NCBI GenBank assembly: GCA_017452215.1
Contig: JAFTMU010000226.1
Span: 1 to 6,965, forward strand
Origin: Clostridia bacterium
GTDB lineage: Bacteria; Bacillota; Clostridia; Oscillospirales; CAG-272
DNA: 6,965 nt
Direction: 5' to 3'
The stretch's first letter is position 1; the number at the start of each line of letters is the position of its first letter. The notes beneath the pieces were generated by a model. That model saw only the letters and a program-made list of their open reading frames with translations, did not search any database and was not told the origin of the DNA. Shown in pieces: positions 1-6,067 of this stretch. Position numbers and translations under genes: made by a program.

Positions 1-1245
1 CAACACAAAATAGGTCAGAAAATGCTCGATGGAAAAATGGAGCATTGCAAAAAAGAGCGCACTGACGCTGACCGATACCGCAACTCCCCGCCCCTCATAC
101 TCGGCGCAAAGGATGGAGCGATATACCAGCTCCTCCCCAAAGGCAGGCAGCAGCGCATAGGCTAAAATAGCATAGAGAATATCCAAAGGGGTCCCCGTAT
201 GCGCAACAAACGTACCGTACAGGGTAAAATTTCCACTCAAGGAGGCAATTCCTCCCGTCAGGATGGAGGTCAGAAGACTTCCCGTCACCATAATGATCAG
301 CATGAAAAGCACAAAAAAGATCTGCGTCGGGCGGATCGGCTTCATGCGTATACGTGACGTAAAGGACTCCCCTGCGATCCTGCAATAGACGGCAGCGGGA
401 ATGATAAAGATCAACACCTGTAACAGGATCACGCCCAGATATTCATTTTCACGGTCCAAAAGCTGTGTGTCAACCACACGGGAAAGCAACAGCAGAAGAT
501 AAGTGCAAAGCACCAAGACGGGCGGCAGATGCAGAGGCTTGGTTCGGCTTTGGGAAAACGCCCGTCCAAGGGACGCAAAAAGCGACTTTACCCGATCGGC
601 GACAGACTTCTTTTGCAGCGTCTCTTTTTCTTCCCCCGACTCCTCCGCAAAATCTTCTTCCGTCACGGGAAGTGTCTCTCTTGCCTCTTGGCAAGTAAGG
701 ATCCCTTGCTCGGTAGCCAGCAAACCAACGGGAATATCGTGCCCGTCCACCGGTACGCCCCGAACCAAAAACGAAGCATACACCGCTCCCACCGTCACCC
801 CGGGAAAATCCGCAAGATAACGGTCGTAATACCCTTTTCCATACCCTAACCGATTGCCCGCAAGATCAAAGGTCAAGGCAGGCAAGATGCAAAGCGCCTT
901 TTCATCGGGCACGCAAATCGGCGCCTCCAAAGGCGGCTCTGCGATCCCGTAAGCGCCCTCGGAAAGCCGTGCCTCGGGCGTCAGAATATGAAATACCATA
1001 GTGTTCGTTTGCACGTCACATCTCGGGAATGCAATGGACTTTCCCGCCTCCCGTGCAAGACGTGCCAAAGGGAGCAGATTGATCTCTCCCTCCATGGGAG
1101 CATACAAAAGGAGCACGGAAGCCTCACGGAACTCCTGTGTTGCTGCAATATGATCGACGATCGCCTGATCCATCGCCTTTTTTTGCTCGGGAGAAAGCGT
1201 TTTGCGCTTCTCCTTCAAGAGCCTTCGCAGCTGAGTCTTGTCCAT
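1..1245 (-). CDS. 5-formyltetrahydrofolate cyclo-ligase fused to CPBP-family intramembrane protease (3' end beyond window)
   Basis: Seen: 415 uninterrupted codons from ATG 1245-1243 to the window edge. Residues 1-190 are a full-length 5-formyl-THF cyclo-ligase (family usually about 180-200 aa), with a basic N-terminal helix (LRRLLKEKR), FPR at 73-75, and the nucleotide-binding signature GNRLGYGKGYYDRY at 130-143. Known for the family: ATP-dependent conversion of 5-formyl-THF to 5,10-methenyl-THF in the cytosol. Residues 190-240 are a linker, acidic then basic. From about 241 come hydrophobic segments (about 242-257, 270-288, 308-330, 354-368, 386-405). The CPBP/Abi motifs are E371-E372-x3-R376 and F399-x3-H403; the later CPBP motif would lie outside the window. 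No ribosome binding site or good start codon separates the halves, so I infer one fused membrane-anchored protein. The start is 10 nt after the DJ-1 gene's stop with only a weak GAG Shine-Dalgarno, suggesting translational coupling. Domain calls are secure; the joint function is unknown. Confidence 0.88.
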   Translation of the reverse strand, partial: MDKTQLRRLLKEKRKTLSPEQKKAMDQAIVDHIAATQEFREASVLLLYAPMEGEINLLPLARLAREAGKSIAFPRCDVQTNTMVFHILTPEARLSEGAYGIAEPPLEAPICVPDEKALCILPALTFDLAGNRLGYGKGYYDRYLADFPGVTVGAVYASFLVRGVPVDGHDIPVGLLATEQGILTCQEARETLPVTEEDFAEESGEEKETLQKKSVADRVKSLFASLGRAFSQSRTKPLHLPPVLVLCTYLLLLLSRVVDTQLLDRENEYLGVILLQVLIFIIPAAVYCRIAGESFTSRIRMKPIRPTQIFFVLFMLIIMVTGSLLTSILTGGIASLSGNFTLYGTFVAHTGTPLDILYAILAYALLPAFGEELVYRSILCAEYEGRGVAVSVSVSALFFAMLHFSIEHFLTYFVL

Positions 1246-1255
1246 TATCAATATC

Positions 1256-1801
1256 TCAATCTGCGATGACGGCACAGCGAAGCTTCTCTGCGCTCTCCTG
1301 TCCCTTGAGAACAGAAACCAGCATCAAGCCAAACTCCAAGGCAACCCCCATACCCATAGCGGTCACTACCTTTCCGTCCCGTACCACACGAGCACTGTCA
1401 AGGGGCGCCTTTGCCCCCAAAAGATGCTCCTCAAAGCCGGGAAAGCAAACGGCAGTCTTGTCCTTCAAATATCCCCGTTTTCCAAGCACCATAGGAGCTG
1501 CACAAATAGCGGCAAGATATGCCCCTGCATGATCGGCGGCACGCAGAGCGGCGTCCACCGTCTTGGATTCGTCCAAATGTCTCGTGCCGGGCATTCCTCC
1601 GGGGAGAATGATCATCTCGGGAGAGGAATCACGGAACATGGTATCGGGAATATCCGCCTGTACCTCGATCCCATGCGCCCCGAGAATACGGTCGCCGCCA
1701 ATGCCCACAGTGGTCACGGCGCACCCTGCACGGCGCAAAAGATCCAAGGGACAAAGTGCCTCCACCTCTTCAAATCCGTTTGCCAAAAACATATAGATCA
1801 T
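1256..1801 (-). CDS. DJ-1/PfpI family protein (ThiJ/YajL-like)
   Basis: About 181 aa, the normal length for single-domain DJ-1 proteins. Numbered from the outermost ATG (1807), the protein has FEEVEA at 12-17, whose E16 matches the conserved glutamate beside the nucleophile. It also has the LPGG turn at 68-71, the nucleophilic elbow AAICAAP with Cys102, and CFPGFEE at 121-127. Known for the family: small cytosolic flavodoxin-like proteins linked to oxidative stress and reported glyoxalase or deglycase activity; the biological substrate is debated. The old label of thiamine biosynthesis kinase is not supported. Start choice: ATG 1801 sits 7 nt from AAAGGAG, whereas ATG 1807 is only 1 nt from it, so translation probably begins MIYMFLANGFEE. 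It is the second gene of the unit begun by the RNHCP gene (30-nt gap) and is followed after 10 nt by the cyclo-ligase fusion. Confidence 0.9.
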   Translation of the reverse strand: MIYMFLANGFEEVEALCPLDLLRRAGCAVTTVGIGGDRILGAHGIEVQADIPDTMFRDSSPEMIILPGGMPGTRHLDESKTVDAALRAADHAGAYLAAICAAPMVLGKRGYLKDKTAVCFPGFEEHLLGAKAPLDSARVVRDGKVVTAMGMGVALEFGLMLVSVLKGQESAEKLRCAVIAD

Positions 1802-1808
1802 CGCCATT

Positions 1809-1815
1809 CTCCTTT
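1809..1815 (-). promoter_or_regulatory. Ribosome binding site of the DJ-1 gene
   Basis: AAAGGAG on the minus strand. Two in-frame ATGs follow, at 1807 and 1801. The spacing is 1 nt to the first and 7 nt to the second, so this site favours 1801 as the start. Confidence 0.75.
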
Positions 1816-1831
1816 CAAATCATCAAAAAGA

Positions 1832-2161
1832 TCAACCCTGCCCTGCCGTCAGACGGATCAGAAGCTTGATGCTGTCGGGCTGTACCCTTGCCTCGTGTGC
1901 GGCACGGTTGCGGTGGATCTCACCGCACTTTTGGCACCGATGAAGGATCACATATCCCTTTTTCGCATCGGGCTCCACCCGTATCGGCTCCATCTCGCCA
2001 CCGCAATCGTTGGCCCTGTCCCCGGGGTTGATGTCCACGTGGAGAGACCACAGACAAAACGGACAGTGATTGCGAGAGGTATACCCCAGGGGCAATACCT
2101 CCTTGCCGCAATGCCGACAGATAAATCCCGCATCATTTTTGCTGAATCGCTTTTGTTCCAT
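1832..2161 (-). CDS. RNHCP-domain zinc-ribbon protein of unknown function
   Basis: 109 aa, soluble, no signal peptide or membrane segment. It has paired cysteines C15-x2-C18, C33-x2-C36 and C76-x2-C79, plus a single C53. The second pair lies inside the literal motif R30-N-H-C-P34 that names the RNHCP family. The CxxC pairs imply bound zinc or another metal (inference). The C-terminal third is basic, with HRNRAAHEAR at 83-92. The family has no established biochemical role that I know of; nucleic-acid or protein binding is possible but not shown. It is the first gene of a three-gene unit, with a sigma-A promoter 33 nt upstream of the start and a GGGGGAG ribosome binding site about 9 nt before ATG. 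It is followed by the DJ-1 gene after 30 nt. Confidence 0.82.
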   Translation of the reverse strand: MEQKRFSKNDAGFICRHCGKEVLPLGYTSRNHCPFCLWSLHVDINPGDRANDCGGEMEPIRVEPDAKKGYVILHRCQKCGEIHRNRAAHEARVQPDSIKLLIRLTAGQG

Positions 2162-2193
2162 CTTAGGCGCTCCCCCTCAAAATATCTGTTATT

Positions 2194-2222
2194 ATCTTAT
2201 CATACTCTGCAAAAAAAGTCAA
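2194..2222 (-). promoter_or_regulatory. Sigma-A promoter of the RNHCP/DJ-1/cyclo-ligase unit
   Basis: On the minus strand, TTGACT at 2222-2217 and TAAGAT at 2199-2194 are separated by exactly 17 nt. Each box matches the consensus in 5 of 6 positions. It lies just downstream of the terminator closing the rpsP-khpA unit and about 33 nt upstream of the RNHCP start codon, so it starts a separate transcription unit. Confidence 0.82.
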
Positions 2223-2266
2223 GGCGGATTTCGTGAAATGCCATCTTTTTATTTGCACGGATGAAC

Positions 2267-2309
2267 AAAAAAAATAACGGCAGACACCTTTCGTGTCCGC
2301 CGTTATTTT
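2267..2309 (-). terminator. Intrinsic terminator of the ylxM-ffh-rpsP-khpA operon
   Basis: Arms 2309-2293 and 2287-2271 pair over 17 positions with a 5-nt loop (GAAAG on the minus strand). The only non-Watson-Crick pair (2298/2282) is a G-U wobble in minus-strand RNA but an A-C mismatch in plus-strand RNA, so the hairpin is built for leftward transcription. Eight uridines (2274-2267, partly overlapping the stem base) complete it. It begins 37 nt after the khpA stop codon. Confidence 0.92.
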
Positions 2310-2346
2310 GTCAGCAGCTATCAGGGCTTTTGGCAAAGCAAACGCA

Positions 2347-2583
2347 TCATCTGATATCTACGCTGACCTTTTTGCCGCCGTTGACAGAGGCGGCCTTGAT
2401 GACCGTGCGGATCGCCTTGGCGATTCTGCCGTGTCTGCCGATGACCATACCCATATCGTCAGGAGCAACGGTCAAGGTAAGAGTGATGGTGTTTTCATCC
2501 TCCTCCTTGGTCACCGTAACCTGGTCGGGGTTATCGACGATCGCTTTTGCGATGTCGGCCAAAGTTTCCTGCAAATTAACCAT
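2347..2583 (-). CDS. khpA: KH-domain RNA-binding protein KhpA (YlqC family)
   Basis: 78 aa, the usual size for this single-KH-domain family. The RNA-contacting GxxG loop is G49-R-H-G52 within VIGRHGRIAKAIR, followed by an amphipathic helix and a final strand (KKVSVDIR). Known for the family: KhpA partners with KhpB/Jag and binds RNA, with effects on cell division and elongation in streptococci and on RNA stability in other Firmicutes. It acts in the cytoplasm. The gene starts 23 nt after the rpsP stop and has AAGGAG about 7-8 nt before its ATG, so it is co-transcribed with rpsP. It is the last gene before the strong terminator. In many relatives rimM and trmD follow; here they do not. Confidence 0.93.
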   Translation of the reverse strand: MVNLQETLADIAKAIVDNPDQVTVTKEEDENTITLTLTVAPDDMGMVIGRHGRIAKAIRTVIKAASVNGGKKVSVDIR

Positions 2584-2606
2584 ACTGTGTCTCCTTATCG
2601 GACGGC

Positions 2607-2852
2607 TCAGTCAACGATGCCACTCTTTTTCAGCAGGGACTTTACGGTCTCAGTGGGTTGTGCGCCGTTGCTGATCCACTTCTTTGCCTTCTCAGCATCG
2701 ATCTTGATTTCAGCAGGCTCGGTCAGAGGGTTATAATAACCGATCTCCTCGATAAAGCGGCCGTCTCTGGGAGAGCGGCTGTCTGCCACGATCACACGGT
2801 AGAAGGGAGCCTTCTTTGCGCCCATTCTTCTCAGTCTCATTTTTACTGCCAT
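2607..2852 (-). CDS. rpsP: 30S ribosomal protein S16
   Basis: 81 aa, typical for bacterial S16. The N-terminus [42 protein letters not shown] is the diagnostic S16 block, with the conserved basic residues that contact 16S rRNA at 4-14 and the GYYNP turn at 38-42. The C-terminal half ([26 protein letters not shown]) is also canonical. It is a structural protein needed for 30S assembly. GGAGG lies about 9 nt before the ATG. It sits 52 nt downstream of the ffh stop and 23 nt upstream of khpA, matching the ffh-rpsP-khpA order common in Firmicutes. No convincing promoter was found in the ffh-rpsP gap, so it is probably transcribed from the ylxM promoter. Confidence 0.97.
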   Translation of the reverse strand: MAVKMRLRRMGAKKAPFYRVIVADSRSPRDGRFIEEIGYYNPLTEPAEIKIDAEKAKKWISNGAQPTETVKSLLKKSGIVD

Positions 2853-2904
2853 GATTTGTTTCCTCCAAAAAATAAAATTGATTTTTCTATAATGTACGGT
2901 GAAA

Positions 2905-4248
2905 TCAGAAAGGCATCTTCATTCTACCGAGCATTTTCTTTCCTTGCTTCGTCTTGCCCATATTGCTAAATTGCTTCATCATTTTGAGCATTTGATCAAA
3001 CTGCTTGAGCAGCTTGTTCACGTCCTCCACCGAGGTTCCCGAGCCCGTAGCGATCCTCTTTTTACGGGAAGCGTTGATGATCTCGGGCTTTTCTCTTTCC
3101 TTTTTCGTCATGGAGTGGATGATCGCCTCAGTGCGTGCCAGCACCGATTCGTCTACCTTTGCATCCTTGAGCGCTCCGGGCTTGACACCGGGCATCATTC
3201 CCACCAATTGCTCCAGATTTCCCATGCTTTTGATCTGGGAAAGCTGAGCCAGGTAGTCGTCCAGGGTAAAGGTCTGACGGCGCATTTTTTCCTCCAGAGC
3301 CGCCGCCTGCTTTTCGTCAAACGCCGCCTGGGCCTTGTCGATCAGCGTGAGCACGTCACCCATACCGAGGATTCTCGATGCCATACGGTCGGGATAAAAG
3401 GGCTCAATGGTATCCAGCTTTTCGCCCGTACCCACAAACTTAATGGGCTGGCCCGTCACGTAACGAATGGAAAGTGCCGCACCGCCACGGGTATCGCCGT
3501 CCAGCTTGGTCAAAATCACACCCGTGATATCCAACAGATCGTTAAAGGTCTCGGCTACGTTGACCGATTCCTGACCGATCATGGCGTCCACCGTCAAAAG
3601 GATCTCGGCGGGATTGACCGCTTCCTTGATATTTTTGAGCTCCTCCATCAGGACCTCGTCGATCTGCAAACGGCCCGCCGTGTCGATAAAGACCATGTCG
3701 TAGCCCTTTTGATTGGCAAACTTGATGCCCTCCTTGGCGATCTCTACGGGAGAAACCTTGTCGCCCATGGTAAACACGGGAATATCCAGCTTTTCACCAA
3801 CCACCTGCAGCTGCTTAATGGCAGCGGGACGGTAAATATCGCCTGCCACCAAAAGAGGACGCTTGCCCTGCTTTTTATACATTCCCGCCAATTTTCCCGC
3901 ATGGGTGGTTTTACCTGCACCCTGCAAGCCCACCATCATAATGACCGTAGGAGGCTTGGGAGAAATGTTAAGTTTGGATTGAGAGCCACCCATCAGGCGT
4001 GTCAGCTCCTCGTTGACGATCTTGACCACCTGTTGCGCAGGCAAAAGGGATTCCAGCACCTCTGCACCCACGGCACGCTCGGAAACGATTTTGATAAAAT
4101 CACGCACGACCTTGAAGTTTACGTCCGCTTCCAGAAGTGCGAGCTTGATCTCCCGCATTCCCGCTTTGACGTCGGCTTCGGTCAATTTTCCCTTGTTACG
4201 AAACTTTTTGAAGGCGTTGTTCAGCTTTTCACCAAGACTTTCAAACAT
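2905..4248 (-). CDS. ffh: Signal recognition particle GTPase Ffh (SRP54)
   Basis: 447 aa, normal for bacterial Ffh. The N domain (about 1-90) is a helical bundle. The G domain (about 100-300) has P-loop GLQGAGKTT at 107-115, DIYRPAA at 137-143, DTAGR at 189-193, TKLD at 247-250 with RGG at 254-256, and VGTGEKLD at 272-279. The M domain (about 325-447) has the SRP-RNA-binding segment [11 protein letters not shown] at 394-404 and a methionine-rich C-terminus ([12 protein letters not shown] to the end) that forms the signal-sequence groove. Role: binds signal sequences on ribosome-nascent chains together with SRP RNA and docks with FtsY for co-translational membrane targeting. A strong AAGGAGGT lies 8 nt before the ATG, and the start is 31 nt after the ylxM stop. 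The SRP RNA gene is not in this window. Confidence 0.98.
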   Translation of the reverse strand: MFESLGEKLNNAFKKFRNKGKLTEADVKAGMREIKLALLEADVNFKVVRDFIKIVSERAVGAEVLESLLPAQQVVKIVNEELTRLMGGSQSKLNISPKPPTVIMMVGLQGAGKTTHAGKLAGMYKKQGKRPLLVAGDIYRPAAIKQLQVVGEKLDIPVFTMGDKVSPVEIAKEGIKFANQKGYDMVFIDTAGRLQIDEVLMEELKNIKEAVNPAEILLTVDAMIGQESVNVAETFNDLLDITGVILTKLDGDTRGGAALSIRYVTGQPIKFVGTGEKLDTIEPFYPDRMASRILGMGDVLTLIDKAQAAFDEKQAAALEEKMRRQTFTLDDYLAQLSQIKSMGNLEQLVGMMPGVKPGALKDAKVDESVLARTEAIIHSMTKKEREKPEIINASRKKRIATGSGTSVEDVNKLLKQFDQMLKMMKQFSNMGKTKQGKKMLGRMKMPF

Positions 4249-4279
4249 ACGGAATTACCTCCTTCAAATTCAATTTACT

Positions 4280-4615
4280 CTACCCCTTGACCGTTCTGAT
4301 CAGCTCTCTGGCTGCCTCTTGGATCTGTTCTGCCGCATTTTGGCACTCGATCATGCAAAGCAGCGCCTGCGCCTGCTCCTCGGTTGCCCGAAAGCGCTTG
4401 GCAAGCCCCAGCTTCTCCTCGTAGAACAGAAGCTCCTCCTCCGCCTTTTTGATCAGTTCTCTGACACCCTGTCTGGAAATCCCGATCTCCCCAGCGATCT
4501 CCGCAAGAGAAAGATCATCATTGTAATAATAGTCCAAAACCGTTCGCTTGCGCTGGGAAAGCACGTCCCCGTAAAAATCAAGCAAAAACCCGATTTCAAG
4601 ATTTTTCTCAAACAT
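4280..4615 (-). CDS. ylxM: YlxM-type helix-turn-helix protein, SRP operon partner
   Basis: 111 aa from ATG 4615, the usual YlxM/p13-like length. Residues 35-56 (LSLAEIAGEIGISRQGVRELIK) form a sigma-region-4-like helix-turn-helix, preceded by LDYYYNDD and followed by a long charged helix (KKAEEELLFYEEKLGL). Known for the family: a small DNA-binding-like protein almost always encoded just upstream of ffh; in streptococci it has been tied to SRP function. Start choice: GGAGG at 4627-4623 is 7 nt from ATG 4615. A longer in-frame reading from 4666 would begin inside the promoter spacer and is rejected. The stop is 31 nt before ffh. A perfect palindrome over the transcription start may be an operator, possibly for YlxM itself (inference). 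Confidence 0.93.
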   Translation of the reverse strand: MFEKNLEIGFLLDFYGDVLSQRKRTVLDYYYNDDLSLAEIAGEIGISRQGVRELIKKAEEELLFYEEKLGLAKRFRATEEQAQALLCMIECQNAAEQIQEAARELIRTVKG

Positions 4616-4634
4616 CCTGCCACCTCCAAAGGGG

Positions 4635-4655
4635 TGTAAAGCAAATTGCTTTACA
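4635..4655. promoter_or_regulatory. Perfect palindrome over the ylxM transcription start (candidate operator)
   Basis: Half-site TGTAAAGCAA at 4635-4644 and its exact reverse complement at 4646-4655 are separated by one base. The palindrome begins 1 nt downstream of the -10 box and therefore covers the likely start of transcription, ending about 7 nt before the Shine-Dalgarno sequence. A one-base centre is too tight for a full RNA hairpin, so a dimeric DNA-binding repressor site is more likely. The cognate protein is unknown; YlxM or a regulator outside the window are candidates. Confidence 0.6.
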
Positions 4656-4656
4656 T

Positions 4657-4685
4657 AGTATACCATACACTTTTCCGTTTGTCAA
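4657..4685 (-). promoter_or_regulatory. Sigma-A promoter of ylxM-ffh-rpsP-khpA
   Basis: On the minus strand, a perfect TTGACA at 4685-4680 and TATACT at 4662-4657 (5 of 6) are separated by 17 nt. This is the strongest promoter in the window, suiting a ribosome/SRP operon. The 5' leader to the ylxM ATG is only about 35 nt. Confidence 0.9.
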
Positions 4686-4781
4686 TACCTTTTTTCAATT
4701 TTTTTCTTTTATATTCGCAATGTAATTTTAACCCGTTTTGCGGCATAATAACAAAAAAGCAAGAAAAGGAGCAATAAAAAA

Positions 4782-5768
4782 ATGGATCGCAGAATACAAA
4801 GCTGTAACACCGTCAACATACGCAAATGCGCCATCATCGGCTGTGGCAACGTCGGTGCCACCACCGCCTATACGCTGATGCAAACGGGGTGGTTTTCCGA
4901 AATGGTGCTCATTGATATCAACCTCAAAAAAGCAGAGGGAGAAGCGGCAGATCTTGCCCACGGGCTTCCCTTTCACGCCCCGATGGATATTTATGCAGGG
5001 GATTACGCAGACCTTGTGGATTGCGGACTGATCATCATCACGGCGGGCGCCAATCAGAAGCCGGGAGAGACCCGCATGGATCTCGTCCGCACCAACGCCC
5101 GTATCTTCCGCAGTATCGTCAGCAATATCACGATCTATAATCAAAACGCCATTCTTTTGGTGGTCACTAACCCCGTGGACGTCTTGTCCTACGTCACGTG
5201 GAAGATCTCGGGCTTTCCGTCAAGCCGTGTCATCGGCTCGGGCACGGTGCTGGACACCGCCCGTCTCAAGCAGCTCCTCGGCAGCCACCTGGGAGTGGAT
5301 AGCCGAAACGTTCACTCCTTCATCATCGGCGAGCACGGAGACAGTGAATTGCCCGTATGGAGTTCGGCAAACGTCTCGGGCGTGGATCTGAACCACTATT
5401 GCGAAAGCTGCGGCAGAGGCTACGATAAGAGAACCCTGGACAGCCTTTTCCGTGACGTCCGTGACAGCGCTTATAAGATCATTGAGGCAAAGGGAGCCAC
5501 CTATTACGCTATTGCCGAATCGGTCAAAAGGATCGTAGCGGCGATCCTACGTGATGAAAATACCATTCTCCCCGTCTCCGCCCTGGTGGACGGACATTAC
5601 GGGCTGGACGGCGTCTATATGAGCCTTCCCTGCATCGTCAGCCGCTCGGGCGTCAAACAGGTGCTGGAGATTCCCTTGGATCATGAGGAAGAAAACAAGC
5701 TCCGCCATGCGGCAAAAACCTTGCAGAACGCCGTAAGAGAGCTGGACATGGAAATAACGGTAAAATAA
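4782..5768 (+). CDS. ldh: L-lactate dehydrogenase (NAD-dependent)
   Basis: 328 aa, normal for bacterial L-LDH. The Rossmann motif IGCGNVGATTAY is at 19-30, with acidic D45 ending the second strand and selecting NAD over NADP. The active-site loop GANQKPGETRMDL at 89-101 carries Q92, the residue that separates lactate from malate dehydrogenases (which have Arg), and R98. The substrate and catalytic set is N130, D158, R161 and H185 in IGEHGDSE. Reaction: pyruvate + NADH to L-lactate + NAD, in the cytosol, regenerating NAD during fermentation. AAGGAG at 4766-4771 lies 10 nt before the ATG. It is divergent from ylxM across a 166-bp AT-rich spacer. A possible -10 (CATAAT, 4744-4749) has no good -35, and no recognisable Rex-type operator was seen, so its regulation is open. 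Allosteric fructose-1,6-bisphosphate control was not assessed. Confidence 0.96.
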   Translation: MDRRIQSCNTVNIRKCAIIGCGNVGATTAYTLMQTGWFSEMVLIDINLKKAEGEAADLAHGLPFHAPMDIYAGDYADLVDCGLIIITAGANQKPGETRMDLVRTNARIFRSIVSNITIYNQNAILLVVTNPVDVLSYVTWKISGFPSSRVIGSGTVLDTARLKQLLGSHLGVDSRNVHSFIIGEHGDSELPVWSSANVSGVDLNHYCESCGRGYDKRTLDSLFRDVRDSAYKIIEAKGATYYAIAESVKRIVAAILRDENTILPVSALVDGHYGLDGVYMSLPCIVSRSGVKQVLEIPLDHEEENKLRHAAKTLQNAVRELDMEITVK

Positions 5769-5826
5769 CGAAAAAAGAGGCTGCAGACAAAACCATCGGC
5801 TTTCGTCAACTCAAAAAAGTTTTCGC

Positions 5827-5966
5827 CCGCCTTTTTCAAAAGGCGGCGCAGTGGAGGCTGCGTAAGCCTCCTCGCTCTCCGCAGAGAGCGAAATCTCCTT
5901 CGGCGCTTTTCTTTTTGTTAGCTTTTTCTTTTGCGCCAGCAAAACCAAAAGAAAAAGCGGCTGGCG
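5827..5966. repeat. Cluster of perfect inverted repeats, candidate dispersed palindromic element
   Basis: Four or five perfect stems lie in about 140 bp. CCGCCTTTT 5827-5835 pairs with 5838-5846. GGAGGCT 5853-5859 pairs with 5865-5871. CGCTCTC 5873-5879 pairs with 5884-5890. The 13-bp stem GCTTTTTCTTTTG 5921-5933 pairs with 5946-5958. An alternative stem, CGCCAGC 5934-5940 with 5960-5966, is also possible. The density of tandem hairpins with no coding potential resembles REP/MITE-like intergenic elements; that it is multicopy is an inference that needs the genome. A role as a bidirectional transcription barrier or mRNA 3'-end protector for ldh is possible. Confidence 0.6.
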
Positions 5967-6020
5967 AATCTTTACAATTTAATAACCCGTTATTTTCATA
6001 ACGTAGCTTTTAAACGACCA

Positions 6021-6050
6021 AAAGGGCTAAATCAAACGACTCAGCCCTTT
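6021..6050 (-). terminator. Probable intrinsic terminator of metH
   Basis: Arms 6050-6043 and 6028-6021 (AAAGGGCT/AGCCCTTT) form 8 perfect pairs, extended in minus-strand RNA by four more including two G-U wobbles, with a loop of about 6 nt. The U-tail is short and interrupted (UUUUGGUCGUUU), so efficiency may be modest. It lies 18 nt after the metH stop. The G-U pairs favour the leftward direction. Confidence 0.6.
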
Positions 6051-6067
6051 GCTACATTTAACATCAT

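Larger units (their letters stand above)
5769..6067. other. Gene-free region between convergent ldh and metH
   Basis: 299 bp with no credible coding frame, tRNA or promoter. It holds the inverted-repeat cluster (about 5827-5966), a short AT-rich stretch containing the mini-palindrome AATAAC-CC-GTTATT (about 5980-5995), and the metH terminator hairpin. No simple U-tailed terminator for ldh is evident right after its stop; the repeat hairpins may serve that purpose. Confidence 0.7.

Noticed and set aside
1238..2236. Plus-strand open frame of 332 codons
   Set aside because: It lies antisense across the DJ-1 and RNHCP genes, which have clear motifs, promoter and ribosome binding sites.
2853..2904. 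Separate promoter for rpsP in the ffh-rpsP gap
   Set aside because: TATAGA-like and CATTAT-like boxes exist but no acceptable -35 at 16-18 nt.
2899..4290. Long plus-strand open frame (463 codons) opposite ffh
   Set aside because: Its translation is His/Leu/Arg-rich with no recognisable family, it has no ribosome binding site, and the opposite strand encodes a textbook Ffh. It is an antisense shadow.
4616..4666. Longer YlxM with 17 extra N-terminal residues
   Set aside because: The upstream ATG lies in the -35/-10 spacer of the promoter, so it would not be on the transcript; GGAGG points to ATG 4615.
4686..4781. Rex-type redox operator or clear sigma-A promoter for ldh
   Set aside because: No TTGTTAA-type inverted repeat is present, and the CATAAT at 4744-4749 has only a 2-of-6 match to a -35 box at 17 nt.
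4728..5144. Minus-strand open frame opposite the start of ldh
   Set aside because: It overlaps the unmistakable Rossmann region of LDH; no family resemblance or ribosome binding site.
5921..5966. H-type pseudoknot formed by the 13-bp stem and the CGCCAGC/GCTGGCG pairing
   Set aside because: The second pairing leaves only 1 nt (5959) to cross a 13-bp stem, which is sterically implausible; the two stems are better read as alternatives.
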